From assembly GCF_001045455.1 (NCBI RefSeq), contig NZ_LFNE01000010.1:186001-250000 (forward strand): a DNA stretch of 64,000 nt, written 5' to 3'. Shown piece by piece: positions 53,764 through 62,518 of the stretch. The notes below the pieces were generated by a model. The model worked only from the letters and a program-made list of their open reading frames with translations. It was not told where the DNA came from and ran no database searches. The DNA comes from Chryseobacterium sp. FH2. Its GTDB lineage: Bacteria > Bacteroidota > Bacteroidia > Flavobacteriales > Weeksellaceae. Every line of letters begins with the position of its first letter. Position 1 is the stretch's first letter. The position numbers and the translations under genes are program-made.

Positions 53764-54219
53764 TTATTTAAATTCGTTAACATTAATTGTTTTAGGCTGT
53801 TGAGCTTCATGTTTGTGCTCAGTTCCTTCATATAAATAAAGGTTCTTTAATAAAGCAGATCCTAATCTGTTTTTTGGCAACATACCTTTTACAGACTTTT
53901 CTAATACTTTTAAAGAATCTTTCTTTTGAAGTTCAGCTGCAGTCATAGACTTTTGACCTCCAGGGTAACCTGTATGCCAGATATAAGTCTTATCGTTCCA
54001 CTTGTTTCCGGAAAGAGTTACTTTCCCAGCATTCAAAACAATAACATTATCACCACAATCTACGTGAGGTGTAAAGTTTGCTTTGTGCTTACCTCTCAAA
54101 ATCTTTGCAACCGTAGAAGCTAGTCTTCCTAACGGCTGTCCTTCAGCGTCTACCACAACCCATTCTTTATTAGCAGTAGCTTTGTTCGCTGAAACAGTTT
54201 TGTAACTTAATGTATTCAC
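53764..54219 (-). CDS. rplM: 50S ribosomal protein L13
   Basis: 151 residues. WVVVDAEGQPLGRLASTVAK, FTPHVDCGDNVIVLNAGKV and VKGMLPKNRLGSALLKNLYL are family features. L13 is an early large-subunit assembly protein and, with S9, forms a conserved operon. A promoter on the minus strand lies 50-80 bases upstream, and the leader has a small hairpin. Confidence 0.97.
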   Translation of the reverse strand: MNTLSYKTVSANKATANKEWVVVDAEGQPLGRLASTVAKILRGKHKANFTPHVDCGDNVIVLNAGKVTLSGNKWNDKTYIWHTGYPGGQKSMTAAELQKKDSLKVLEKSVKGMLPKNRLGSALLKNLYLYEGTEHKHEAQQPKTINVNEFK

Positions 54220-54265
54220 ACGTTTTAGTTAAAGATTAAACATAATTTTCCCCTAAAAGGGTGTG

Positions 54266-54295
54266 CAAAGGTACAAATTATTTTTAGAATGCAAA
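54266..54295 (-). promoter_or_regulatory. Promoter of rplM-rpsI-rpsB
   Basis: On the minus strand, TTTG (54292-54295), an 18-base spacer and TACCTTTG (54266-54273). The roughly 45-base leader contains CCCTTTTAGGGG, a small hairpin that could be an autoregulatory site. Confidence 0.75.
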
Positions 54296-54509
54296 AACAT
54301 ATTTTATTTAATGTCATCATTATAAACTCCGGTCAAACGATTTGACAGATTTCATCTATCATACTTTTGGCATAAATTATTATAAAAGGACTTTGCTGTA
54401 AAAAATATTTTAGAAGATTCTAAAAACGCACATAGCAAAGTTAAGAGTTTAGCCTCTCAACTCTTGCTTTATTGACTTTTATTCAAACATTCTCTTAGAA
54501 AATTATGAA

Positions 54510-54544
54510 TTTGATTATTTTATATTTTAAAATAATTATATTTG
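54510..54544 (+). promoter_or_regulatory. Promoter of the DUF3667 gene
   Basis: TTTG at 54510-54513, a 23-base spacer and TATATTTG at 54537-54544, 20 bases before the ATG at 54565. Confidence 0.55.
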
Positions 54545-54564
54545 TGTAAAATCATCCTAAAGCT

Positions 54565-55659
54565 ATGAGCCACGGTAAATTAAGAGAAGAAAAAGACTGC
54601 CTTAATTGCGGACATACTGTAGAAGAAAAATTCTGTCCTCATTGTGGACAAGAAAATATTCAGACACGCCAGCACTTTCATTATCTATTCACACATTTTA
54701 TTGAAGATTTTACTCATTATGACGGACAATTCTGGAAAACAATAAAATATCTATTATTTCGTCCGGGAAAATTAACTAAAGAATATCTTTCAGGGAAAAG
54801 ACAAATGTATGTCGCTCCAGTGAAGCTTTATATTTTCATCAGCTTCATCACATTTCTACTTCCAAGCTTATTACCTCATCATGAAGAACCTGAAAAATCC
54901 GAAAACAAAACAAAGATTCAAAAAACACAAGAAAAAGAGCAACAAGCAGAAGCTACACATAAAGTCATTGAAAGCCTGAAAAAAGAAGGAATAATTTCGG
55001 ATAAAGCTTCTGCGAAAACTCAAAAAATTGTTGATTCTCTAAAAACGAAAGATGAAAATGATGATTTGATTGAAAATTCTTTCAAAACAGGAAATACATC
55101 TATTATGAACGCTCATAATATGAAAGAATACGAAGCGCTTCAGAAGAAAGACAACACAGGTTTTTATAATTTTATGAAACCTGTTGCGAAAAAAATATTT
55201 GAATTAAAAGGTAATGGCCTCACCAAAAAACAAATGATAGAAAAATATTCGGAAACAATTATTCATACTTTGCCAAAAGCTCTTTTTATATATCTCCCGA
55301 TTTTTGCATTTTTCTTATGGCTGTTCCACAACAAGAGAAAATGGTGGTATTTTGACCACGGAATATTCACTTTACATTATTTTTCTTTTCTGCTTTTAGC
55401 AATTCTGATCTTTATAATCTTTAAAAATATTGTAAGCTTCTTACCGGACTACTTTATTTTAAATTTATTTTGCTTTTTTATTTTCTCGGCTATATTTATA
55501 TATATGTCTGTCTATTTTTTTGTAGCACATCACAGAGTGTATGAAAGCTCACGAACATTAAGCATTTTTAAGGGAATACTCTTATTTATCGTAAATTTTA
55601 TAGGACTGGTTTGTATGTTTTTGGCATTATTATACGTTAGCGTAATTACAATGCATTAA
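54565..55659 (+). CDS. DUF3667 membrane protein with N-terminal zinc ribbon
   Basis: 364 residues. CLNCG and CPHCG (Cys12, 15, 24, 27) form a zinc-ribbon-like pair. The segment after it, FHYLFTHFIEDFTHYDGQFW then TIKYLLFRPGKLTKEYLSGK, is the hallmark of DUF3667 proteins in Bacteroidota. A hydrophobic helix (about 86-105), a long Lys/Glu-rich cytoplasmic or periplasmic helical segment, and about four C-terminal helices follow. Function unknown. The last 4 bases overlap the convergent gene at 55656. Confidence 0.85.
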   Translation: MSHGKLREEKDCLNCGHTVEEKFCPHCGQENIQTRQHFHYLFTHFIEDFTHYDGQFWKTIKYLLFRPGKLTKEYLSGKRQMYVAPVKLYIFISFITFLLPSLLPHHEEPEKSENKTKIQKTQEKEQQAEATHKVIESLKKEGIISDKASAKTQKIVDSLKTKDENDDLIENSFKTGNTSIMNAHNMKEYEALQKKDNTGFYNFMKPVAKKIFELKGNGLTKKQMIEKYSETIIHTLPKALFIYLPIFAFFLWLFHNKRKWWYFDHGIFTLHYFSFLLLAILIFIIFKNIVSFLPDYFILNLFCFFIFSAIFIYMSVYFFVAHHRVYESSRTLSIFKGILLFIVNFIGLVCMFLALLYVSVITMH

Positions 55660-55988
55660 TTACGCAGAGACTTTGTCGCTCTGAAACTTGCAATAAGATA
55701 ATACGCTACAAAAACCGTAGAAAATTTCAAAATCGAAGGAATTGCCAGTTCAAGACTAAATAACAAAGTTCCGATCAACACTAAGATACCCATTGCCACA
55801 AAAGATAATCCCAGCTTTTGAGGCAATGTAATATTGGAAGTATCCAGATAATAAGCAATTCCCCATGCAATCCCGAACGCGAGTGCATAAAATACATCAA
55901 GACCAAGATTATCAGAACTGTAGAAGAAATAATTGATCAAAAAACTCAAAACTGTTCCCAATGCAAAATACATCAAAGCTTTTTTCAT
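55656..55988 (-). CDS. Small integral membrane protein, unknown function
   Basis: 110 residues with four predicted membrane helices (residues 5-24, 32-47, 58-78 and 82-102). The start MKKALMYFALGTVLSFLINY has no cleavage site, so it is likely an inner-membrane protein. No family recognised. It converges with the DUF3667 gene and overlaps it by 4 bases. Confidence 0.6.
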   Translation of the reverse strand: MKKALMYFALGTVLSFLINYFFYSSDNLGLDVFYALAFGIAWGIAYYLDTSNITLPQKLGLSFVAMGILVLIGTLLFSLELAIPSILKFSTVFVAYYLIASFRATKSLRN

Positions 55989-56141
55989 ACCTTATATAAT
56001 AATATGACACAAAAGTAGAGATTTTAGTTATCATTTCTAAACGAATGTTTGTTATTTCAGGGAAGATACAATTCATTTAAATAACTTAAAAACCTAATAA
56101 TCAATAAAATAAATACAAAACTCAGGTTCTTATTTTATTAT

Positions 56142-56149
56142 TATATTTG
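56142..56149 (+). promoter_or_regulatory. -7 element for icmF
   Basis: TATATTTG fits TANNTTTG, 28 bases before the ATG at 56177. Confidence 0.45.
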
Positions 56150-56176
56150 AGAATTCAGAAATTTTCTAGATTTTTT

Positions 56177-59100
56177 ATGGAAACCCAAAAATATACTCCT
56201 AAAAACAAAGTAAGAATCGTAACAGCTGCGTCATTATTCGACGGTCATGATGCTGCGATTAATATCATGCGCCGTGTCATTCAGGGGACCGGATGCGAAG
56301 TCATTCACCTTGGTCATGACAAATCCGCAGAAGAAGTGGTGAACACAGCCATTCAGGAAGATGCCAATGCGATTGCCCTAACTTCTTATCAGGGCGGTCA
56401 TAATGAATATTTTAAATACATCTACGACCTTTTAAGAGAAAAAAATTCTCCGCAAATCAAAATTTTCGGGGGCGGGGGCGGTGTAATTCTGCCAGAGGAA
56501 ATCGAAGATATTATGTCTTATGGAATCGACAGAATTTATTCTCCGGATGATGGTCGTGAGCTTGGATTGCAGGGCATGATCGATGATCTGGTTAAAAGAT
56601 CAGATTTCGCAACAGGAAAAGAAGTTACGGCAGATGATTTAGATTCAATTAGTTTTGAAAATTCTACGAGCATTGCCAAGATCATTTCTGCAGTAGAAAA
56701 CTTCTCAGAAGAAAAACCTGAATTGGTAAAAGCGATTGACGAAAAGTCAAAAGATTTAAATATCCCAATTATCGGTATCACAGGTACTGGTGGAGCCGGA
56801 AAATCTTCATTAACAGACGAGTTGGTAAGACGCTTCCTTCGTTCAAATCCGGGTAAAAAGATTGCTATCATCTCTATTGACCCTTCAAAAAAGAAAACCG
56901 GAGGTGCCCTTTTGGGTGACAGGATCCGTATGAATGCGATCAATGACCCAAGAGTTTATATGAGATCGATGGCGACGAGAGAAAACAACGTTTCCGTTTC
57001 TCCGTTCATTCATTCAGCCTTGAATGTGTTGAAGTTGGCTCATCCGGATGTTATCATTTTGGAAACTTCTGGTATTGGACAATCTGGCTCGGAAGTTTCT
57101 GATTTTGCAGATGTTTCAATGTATGTGATGACTCCTGAATACGGCGCTTCTACACAATTGGAAAAAATTGACATGTTGGATTATGCTGATCTGGTTGCTT
57201 TAAATAAATCTGACAAAAGAGGCGCTCTAGATGCGCTTCAAGCCGTAAGAAAACAGTTCCAGAGAAACCATTTATTGTGGGAACAGCCGTTGGATGATAT
57301 GCCTGTTTATGCGACAAAAGCATCTCAGTTCAACGACCACGGAACCACTGAATTATACAATAGATTGGCTGCAAAAGTAAATAATAAATTTTCAGGTTTA
57401 AACTTGCAAGGTTTTGTTGAACAGGAAATTACAGATGAAGTAACAATTATCCCTCCGAAAAGAGTCCGTTACCTTTCTGAAATCGTTGAAAACAACAGAC
57501 AGTACGATGCCAATGTTGAAAAACAGGCTGAATTAGCCAGAAAAATGTATCATATCGAAGGTGTTAAAAACTTCCTTTCCAATGAAACTTTAGATGCTGA
57601 ATATCAAAAAGCAGAAAAAGACCTTCAGCAGGAAAATATCGATTTCCTGAAAAACTGGGACAATACAAAAAAAGCTTTTCATGAAGAATTTTATTCATAT
57701 TTCGTACGCGGAAAAGAAATCAAAGTTGAAACCTCAACAGAATCTTTATCACATCTTAAAATTCCAAAAATTGCATTACCAAAATACAACGACTGGGGTG
57801 ATTTGATCCAATGGAAAGGTCAGGAAAATCTTCCGGGAAGCTTCCCTTACACAGCAGGAATCTATCCTTTCAAAAGAACCGGAGAAGATCCAACGAGAAT
57901 GTTTGCCGGAGAAGGAGGCCCTGAAAGAACCAACAGAAGATTCCATTACGTTTCGGCGGAAATGCCTGCAAAACGTTTGTCTACAGCTTTCGACTCTGTA
58001 ACATTGTACGGGCAAGACCCTGCTTTACCACCTGATATTTATGGTAAAATCGGAAATGCGGGAGTTTCTATCGCAACGTTGGATGATGCTAAAAAGCTGT
58101 ATTCAGGATTTGATCTGGTAAATGCATTGACTTCTGTATCAATGACGATCAACGGACCTGCTCCGATGTTGCTGGCTTTCTTTATGAACGCTGCCATCGA
58201 CCAGAATGTTGAAAAATATATTGCAGAAAATGGCTTGGAATCTAAAGTTGAAGCTGTTTTAAAAGCAAAATTCGATGATAAAGGGTTAGCAAGACCAAAA
58301 TATAACGGAGAACTACCACCTTCTAATAATGGGTTAGGTTTAAAATTATTAGGAATCACAGGAGACGAAGTAATTCCTGCGGAAGCGTATGCTGAAATTA
58401 AAGCTAAAACCATCGCAACCGTTCGTGGAACAGTTCAGGCTGATATTTTAAAAGAAGACCAGGCTCAGAATACCTGTATTTTCTCTACGGAATTTGCCTT
58501 GAGATTGATGGGTGACGTTCAGGAATATTTCATCACAGAAAAAGTAAGAAATTTCTATTCGGTTTCTATTTCAGGATATCACATTGCGGAAGCGGGAGCA
58601 AATCCTGTTTCCCAGTTGGCATTCACATTGGCAAATGGTTTTACTTACGTGGAATATTATTTGTCAAGAGGAATGGACATCAATGATTTCGCACCTAACT
58701 TATCGTTCTTCTTCTCCAACGGTATCGACCCTGAATATTCGGTGATCGGACGTGTGGCAAGAAGAATTTGGGCAAAAGCTATGAAAATAAAATACGGAGC
58801 AGATGAAAGAAGCCAGATGTTGAAATATCACATTCAGACTTCGGGACGCTCGCTTCACGCTCAGGAAATTGATTTTAACGATATCCGGACAACACTTCAG
58901 GCGCTTTATGCAATCTATGATAACTGTAACTCGCTTCACACAAACGCTTACGACGAAGCTATTACCACTCCGACTGAGCAATCTGTAAGAAGAGCAATGG
59001 CGATCCAGTTGATCATCAATAAAGAACTTGGATTGGCGAAAAACGAAAATCCATTACAAGGTTCATTTATTATTGAAGAATTAACGGATCTGGTGGAAGA

Positions 59101-59524
59101 AGCTGTCTACGCTGAATTCGACAGAATCACGGAAAGAGGTGGTGTTTTGGGCGCAATGGAAACGATGTACCAACGTTCGAAAATCCAGGAAGAATCGATG
59201 CATTATGAATGGTTGAAGCACACCGGAGAATATCCAATTATCGGGGTAAATACTTTCCTTGGAAAAGATGGTTCGCCAACAGTTCGCCCTGGAGAAGTTA
59301 TCCGTTCGACCGAAGAGGAGAAACAGGTACAAATTCAAACGTTACATAACTTCCAAAAGTCTAATGAAGATAAATCTGAAGCAGCTTTGAAAACATTACA
59401 ACACGCTGCAATCAATCAGCAAAACTTATTTGCCGTAATGATGGATGCCGTAAAATATTGTTCTCTTGGACAAATTACCAATGCTTTGTTTGAAGTGGGT
59501 GGTAAATACAGAAGAAATATGTAA
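56177..59524 (+). CDS. icmF: Fused isobutyryl-CoA mutase (IcmF)
   Basis: 1115 residues from the ATG at 56177; an in-frame TTG at 56147 sits in the -7 element. The order is: B12-binding domain with [15 protein letters not shown], including the axial-ligand His24; a MeaB-type GTPase with the P-loop [12 protein letters not shown] at about 200-211; and a TIM-barrel mutase. In the mutase, [20 protein letters not shown] has Phe565 where methylmalonyl-CoA mutase has Tyr, as in the butyryl/isobutyryl-CoA enzyme. It interconverts isobutyryl-CoA and n-butyryl-CoA with adenosylcobalamin, while the GTPase loads and protects the cofactor. A terminator follows. Confidence 0.9.
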   Translation: METQKYTPKNKVRIVTAASLFDGHDAAINIMRRVIQGTGCEVIHLGHDKSAEEVVNTAIQEDANAIALTSYQGGHNEYFKYIYDLLREKNSPQIKIFGGGGGVILPEEIEDIMSYGIDRIYSPDDGRELGLQGMIDDLVKRSDFATGKEVTADDLDSISFENSTSIAKIISAVENFSEEKPELVKAIDEKSKDLNIPIIGITGTGGAGKSSLTDELVRRFLRSNPGKKIAIISIDPSKKKTGGALLGDRIRMNAINDPRVYMRSMATRENNVSVSPFIHSALNVLKLAHPDVIILETSGIGQSGSEVSDFADVSMYVMTPEYGASTQLEKIDMLDYADLVALNKSDKRGALDALQAVRKQFQRNHLLWEQPLDDMPVYATKASQFNDHGTTELYNRLAAKVNNKFSGLNLQGFVEQEITDEVTIIPPKRVRYLSEIVENNRQYDANVEKQAELARKMYHIEGVKNFLSNETLDAEYQKAEKDLQQENIDFLKNWDNTKKAFHEEFYSYFVRGKEIKVETSTESLSHLKIPKIALPKYNDWGDLIQWKGQENLPGSFPYTAGIYPFKRTGEDPTRMFAGEGGPERTNRRFHYVSAEMPAKRLSTAFDSVTLYGQDPALPPDIYGKIGNAGVSIATLDDAKKLYSGFDLVNALTSVSMTINGPAPMLLAFFMNAAIDQNVEKYIAENGLESKVEAVLKAKFDDKGLARPKYNGELPPSNNGLGLKLLGITGDEVIPAEAYAEIKAKTIATVRGTVQADILKEDQAQNTCIFSTEFALRLMGDVQEYFITEKVRNFYSVSISGYHIAEAGANPVSQLAFTLANGFTYVEYYLSRGMDINDFAPNLSFFFSNGIDPEYSVIGRVARRIWAKAMKIKYGADERSQMLKYHIQTSGRSLHAQEIDFNDIRTTLQALYAIYDNCNSLHTNAYDEAITTPTEQSVRRAMAIQLIINKELGLAKNENPLQGSFIIEELTDLVEEAVYAEFDRITERGGVLGAMETMYQRSKIQEESMHYEWLKHTGEYPIIGVNTFLGKDGSPTVRPGEVIRSTEEEKQVQIQTLHNFQKSNEDKSEAALKTLQHAAINQQNLFAVMMDAVKYCSLGQITNALFEVGGKYRRNM

Positions 59525-59577
59525 CGGCTATGCCATAGACAATTGTTGACGACTAGCTGTTTTAACAATTATAAATT

Positions 59578-59608
59578 CAAACCTCAAGAAATTTCTTTGA
59601 GGTTTTTT
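59578..59608 (+). terminator. Rho-independent terminator after icmF
   Basis: An 8-bp stem (59580-59587 with 59597-59604), a 9-base loop and a T run. Confidence 0.8.
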
Positions 59609-59616
59609 GTTGCATA

Positions 59617-59651
59617 AAAAATAAACCCCACAGAAGTAATCTACGGGGTTT
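59617..59651 (-). terminator. Terminator of the M16 peptidase remnant
   Basis: Minus-strand hairpin with AAACCCC (59645-59651) pairing with GGGGTTT (59623-59629), a 15-base loop with internal pairing, and a T-rich tail. It is intact although its gene is not. Confidence 0.6.
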
Positions 59652-59674
59652 AGTTTAGTTTTAATTATAAAAAT

Positions 59675-59782
59675 TTATTTCTTATTAAAATCTCCTGCAA
59701 AAACAGAAGTCAGTTTATCTTCACTGATATATTTTCTAAGAACATCATTTACCTGATTTACTTCGAAAAGACTATGTTTAGA
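59675..59782 (-). pseudogene. C-terminal stump of an M16 (pitrilysin-like) peptidase
   Basis: A minus-strand reading of about 36 codons ends HSLFEVNQVNDVLRKYISED, KLTSVFAGDFNKK and a stop at 59675. The pattern, VNDVLRKYI then DKL then V-x-AGDF, matches the end of the second domain of M16 zinc peptidases. Only the last 35 or so residues remain: an in-frame stop lies just before it, and no upstream peptidase sequence is present. Confidence 0.65.
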
Positions 59783-59975
59783 TTTTTAATACCCACTACA
59801 AAAAGTATTACCTCTTTTTCTAAAGTTTTTCCTTTGTAATATTTAGTTATAGTTTCCCACACCTACAATTTTCGTTAAATTAAATGATGAAAATACCATA
59901 TAAGTCGATATAGCTGAACCATACTGACTCTATTATTTTAGATAGCTCTAATTATTAGAAAATATTTTCAATATA

Positions 59976-60149
59976 TTAACCTCTAGTACACGAGTAACTA
60001 ACTCCACCACAAGCTTGATCTATCTGATCTGTTGTACTTGAGCCATCTGCTACAATAGCAGTTACCATTTTCCCATTATCGCATTTACAGTGATAAACTT
60101 CATTTCCACCCAGCATCTTTTTCAATTGAGTTCTATTAAGTTTTTTCAT
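59976..60149 (-). CDS. Double-glycine-leader peptide, RiPP-like precursor (57 residues)
   Basis: 57 residues. The leader MKKLNRTQLKKMLGG ends in a double glycine, the cleavage site of bacteriocin-type peptidase ABC transporters and of the Bacteroidota natural-product-precursor leaders. The core has HCKCDNGKMVTAIVAD, then ACGG and YSCTRG, so four Cys in the order CxC...C...C. It lies 16 bases after the stop of the 62-residue peptide and aligns with it along the whole length. No modifying enzyme or transporter is adjacent. It could also be an unmodified secreted peptide. Confidence 0.62.
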   Translation of the reverse strand: MKKLNRTQLKKMLGGNEVYHCKCDNGKMVTAIVADGSSTTDQIDQACGGVSYSCTRG

Positions 60150-60165
60150 ATTTTTTGATTTTGTT

Positions 60166-60354
60166 TTAGTTACCTCCTACGCAGCTTGTATGAGTTTGTC
60201 CACATGCGTTATATGCATTTGTATTTGCTTCACTCCAAGTATCAGCAACAGCTGTAACAGTCATTCCGTTTTGGCACCTGCAATGTAAAGTTGTTTGACC
60301 TCCATGAATTTTTGAAAGCTTTGCTCTATTCAATGGTCTACTCAATTTTTTCAT
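60166..60354 (-). CDS. Double-glycine-leader peptide, RiPP-like precursor (62 residues)
   Basis: 62 residues. Leader MKKLSRPLNRAKLSKIHGG (ends in Gly-Gly) followed by a core with HCRCQNGMTVTAVAD, ACGQ and TSCVGGN. The four cysteines have the same spacing class as in the 57-residue neighbour, and the identities cover CxC, NG, VTA, VAD and ACG. The gene is probably first in a two-gene message: a TANNTTTG -7 box lies 27 bases upstream, and the neighbour starts 16 bases after its stop. Maturation and activity are unknown. Confidence 0.65.
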   Translation of the reverse strand: MKKLSRPLNRAKLSKIHGGQTTLHCRCQNGMTVTAVADTWSEANTNAYNACGQTHTSCVGGN

Positions 60355-60380
60355 ACTATAAATATTTTTAAGACTAATTA

Positions 60381-60388
60381 CAAACGTA
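60381..60388 (-). promoter_or_regulatory. -7 element for the peptide pair
   Basis: On the minus strand TACGTTTG fits TANNTTTG, 27 bases before the ATG at 60354. A matching -33 is not evident. Confidence 0.45.
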
Positions 60389-60417
60389 AAAATTTATTTT
60401 CATATAATCTATATTTT

Positions 60418-60433
60418 ATCACGATATTGTGAT
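60418..60433. promoter_or_regulatory. Palindrome ATCAC-GATATT-GTGAT, possible operator
   Basis: An inverted repeat with 5-base arms and a 6-base centre lies between the divergent peptide pair and the Dph6-like gene. Placement fits a repressor or activator site, but nothing else supports it. Confidence 0.3.
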
Positions 60434-60480
60434 TTTTTAACACTTAAAATAATTCATTAATTTTAACATTATTATTTTAA

Positions 60481-61191
60481 ATGAAACCAAAAGCCGTATT
60501 TAATTGGAGCAGTGGAAAAGACTCTTCGCTTGCACTTTATAAAATCTTAACCGAAGCCAAATATGATGTAAATTGCTTATTAACAAGTATTAATAAAGAA
60601 TTTCAGAGAATTTCAATGCATGGAGTTCATGTTTCACTTTTAGAAAAACAAGCAGAAAGTTTAGGTTTGCCATTAATCAAAATGAAGCTTCCGAAAGAGC
60701 CTTCTATGGAAGAATATCGAGAGATAATGAGCAAAACGATGAATGAAATAAAATCTCACGGTGTTACTCATTCTATTTTTGGAGACATTTTTTTGGAAGA
60801 TTTACGAAAATATCGTGAAGATCAATTAAAATCAATTGAAATAAAAGCCGTCTTTCCTCTATGGAAAATCAATACACTAAAACTTATCAATGAGTTTTTA
60901 GATTTAGAATTTAAAACAATCGTAACCTGCGTAAATGAAACTTATCTTGATAAAAGTTTTGCCGGAAGAATTATTGATAAAGATTTTATTAAAGATTTAC
61001 CAGAAAATGTTGATCCTTGCGGTGAAAACGGAGAATTTCACACCTTTACTTTTGGCGGGCCTATTTTTAAAAAAACTATTGAGTTTGAAATCGGGGAAGT
61101 TGTAAAAAAAACATATCTAAAACCGAAATCTGATAAAAATGACAATGAAGGAGAGTATGTCTTTTGGTTTTGTGATTTAGTTTCAAAATAA
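60481..61191 (+). CDS. Dph6-like ATP-binding protein (diphthine--ammonia ligase family)
   Basis: 236 residues. A PP-loop N-terminus with SGKDSSLALY (residues 11-20) and the ATP-binding family continuation ISMHGVHVSLLEKQAESLGL. FGDIFLEDLRKYREDQL and the C-terminal NVDPCGENGEFHTFTFGGPI are characteristic of the Dph6/MJ0570 group. In archaea and eukaryotes the family amidates diphthine on EF-2. Bacteria lack diphthamide, so the bacterial substrate is unknown. The ATG at 60481 is the only start with the PP-loop at the usual distance. Confidence 0.83.
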   Translation: MKPKAVFNWSSGKDSSLALYKILTEAKYDVNCLLTSINKEFQRISMHGVHVSLLEKQAESLGLPLIKMKLPKEPSMEEYREIMSKTMNEIKSHGVTHSIFGDIFLEDLRKYREDQLKSIEIKAVFPLWKINTLKLINEFLDLEFKTIVTCVNETYLDKSFAGRIIDKDFIKDLPENVDPCGENGEFHTFTFGGPIFKKTIEFEIGEVVKKTYLKPKSDKNDNEGEYVFWFCDLVSK

Positions 61192-61360
61192 CCCTCTTTC
61201 AAACCTGATTTTTGATGTACACTTCAGCAACAATATTACACATACAGTAATATTTTAACCAGTGTTCAAATAATTTACATCAAGTATTCTAAATAAACAT
61301 TAAGAGGTTTTTCCTATTTTTGGGATTACAATATTTCTTAACAATTATTTTATACACCAA

Positions 61361-62512
61361 ATGACGAGAAAAACACTTTATTTATTCACTTTAATTTCAC
61401 TTTTAATTAATTTTATTTCATGTAAAAATGATCTTCCTCCTGCAAAGCCGGTTAACAAAAATGAAATTATAGATTCCACCATCACTGCTTTCGAAAAAAA
61501 TCTTTTGAAGCAGGAAATAGATTCTGTTTTCAAAAAATATAATTTTAATGGAAGCATAGCTGTCTTTAAAGATTCTGTTCAATTGTATAGAAAAGAAAAC
61601 GGATTTTCAGACTTTAAAACAAAAACAAAAATCGACAGCAATTCTATCTTCGCGATAGCTTCGGTGAGTAAGCAGTTTACTGCTGTTTTAATCTTGCTTC
61701 AAATGGAACAGGGGAAACTAAATGTGGAGGATAAAGTTTCAAAATATTTAAAAGATTTCCAGACCAAAGAATATGAAAACATTACTATTCATCAACTTTT
61801 AAACCACACCTCCGGGCTAAATACTTTCGGAGGAAAATTGATGTTTAAAAGCGGTACAGATTTCTATTATTCAAATGATGGCTTTAATGCTTTAGGTAAA
61901 ATTGTAGAAAAAGTTTCGGATAAACCTTATGATGAAAATATTATGGAACTTTTCAAAAAAACAGGAATGAACCATTCTTCCACAGGAAATATTTTTAAAG
62001 GTAATCATTTTGCAGGAGCCTATCTTGGAAATATAAAAAGTCCTGAAAAAATCCCAAATATGCCTGAAAGACTGGGCAGTAAAGACATCGGAATTCCCGC
62101 AGGCGGAATACTTTCAACCATTGATGATTTACATACTTGGAATAATGCCCTTTACAACGGGAAAATCCTGAAACCTGAAATCTTAAGAAAATTCACTTCC
62201 AAAAGCTCGGAAAGAAATCACCCTATTTTTGGTAAAATGGGCTATGGCTACGGAATCATGATGAACTTAGGAAAACCCGTATCTTTTTTCCACAGCGGGT
62301 ATATTAAAGGTTCACCTTCACTGAATATTTATTATCCTGAAACGAAAACTTCTGTTATTATTTTGTCTAATATTGCTGATGAACAAAGCGGAAAGAGTTT
62401 AATTTTCAAACCTCATAAAGAAATAAGAAAAATTACGGATATTATTGAAAATACTATTGCCGAAATGAAGCAGGAAATGATTAAACCAGAAATCACGGAA
62501 CATGAATTGTAA
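61361..62512 (+). CDS. Serine hydrolase, class C beta-lactamase family, lipoprotein
   Basis: 383 residues. The signal peptide has the lipobox FISC (Cys21). The beta-lactamase/PBP fold carries SVSK (Ser101, Lys104) as the SxxK motif, YSN (170-172) as the YxN motif, and HSG (311-313) as the third motif. LLNHTSGL is the typical strand before YxN. This family includes esterases, D-aminopeptidases and PBP-type proteins as well as AmpC, and the motif HSG instead of KTG argues against a true AmpC. It is anchored on the outer face of a membrane. The 2H gene starts 6 bases after. Confidence 0.85.
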   Translation: MTRKTLYLFTLISLLINFISCKNDLPPAKPVNKNEIIDSTITAFEKNLLKQEIDSVFKKYNFNGSIAVFKDSVQLYRKENGFSDFKTKTKIDSNSIFAIASVSKQFTAVLILLQMEQGKLNVEDKVSKYLKDFQTKEYENITIHQLLNHTSGLNTFGGKLMFKSGTDFYYSNDGFNALGKIVEKVSDKPYDENIMELFKKTGMNHSSTGNIFKGNHFAGAYLGNIKSPEKIPNMPERLGSKDIGIPAGGILSTIDDLHTWNNALYNGKILKPEILRKFTSKSSERNHPIFGKMGYGYGIMMNLGKPVSFFHSGYIKGSPSLNIYYPETKTSVIILSNIADEQSGKSLIFKPHKEIRKITDIIENTIAEMKQEMIKPEITEHEL

Positions 62513-62518
62513 ACTTCA

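Larger units (their letters stand above)
54220..54564. other. Intergenic stretch between divergent rplM and the DUF3667 gene
   Basis: It holds the rplM promoter and leader on the minus strand, the promoter for the DUF3667 gene on the plus strand, and a weak 7-bp inverted repeat (54443-54449 with 54459-54465). I see nothing else in it. Confidence 0.6.
59609..59975. other. Gene-free stretch between icmF and the peptide pair
   Basis: Apart from the M16 peptidase stump (59675-59782) and its minus-strand terminator I see no gene, RNA or repeat here. Confidence 0.6.

Noticed and set aside
61361..62512. Antibiotic-resistance AmpC beta-lactamase
   Set aside because: The SxxK and YxN motifs fit the fold, but the third motif is HSG and the protein is a lipoprotein, so an esterase or peptidase role is at least as likely.
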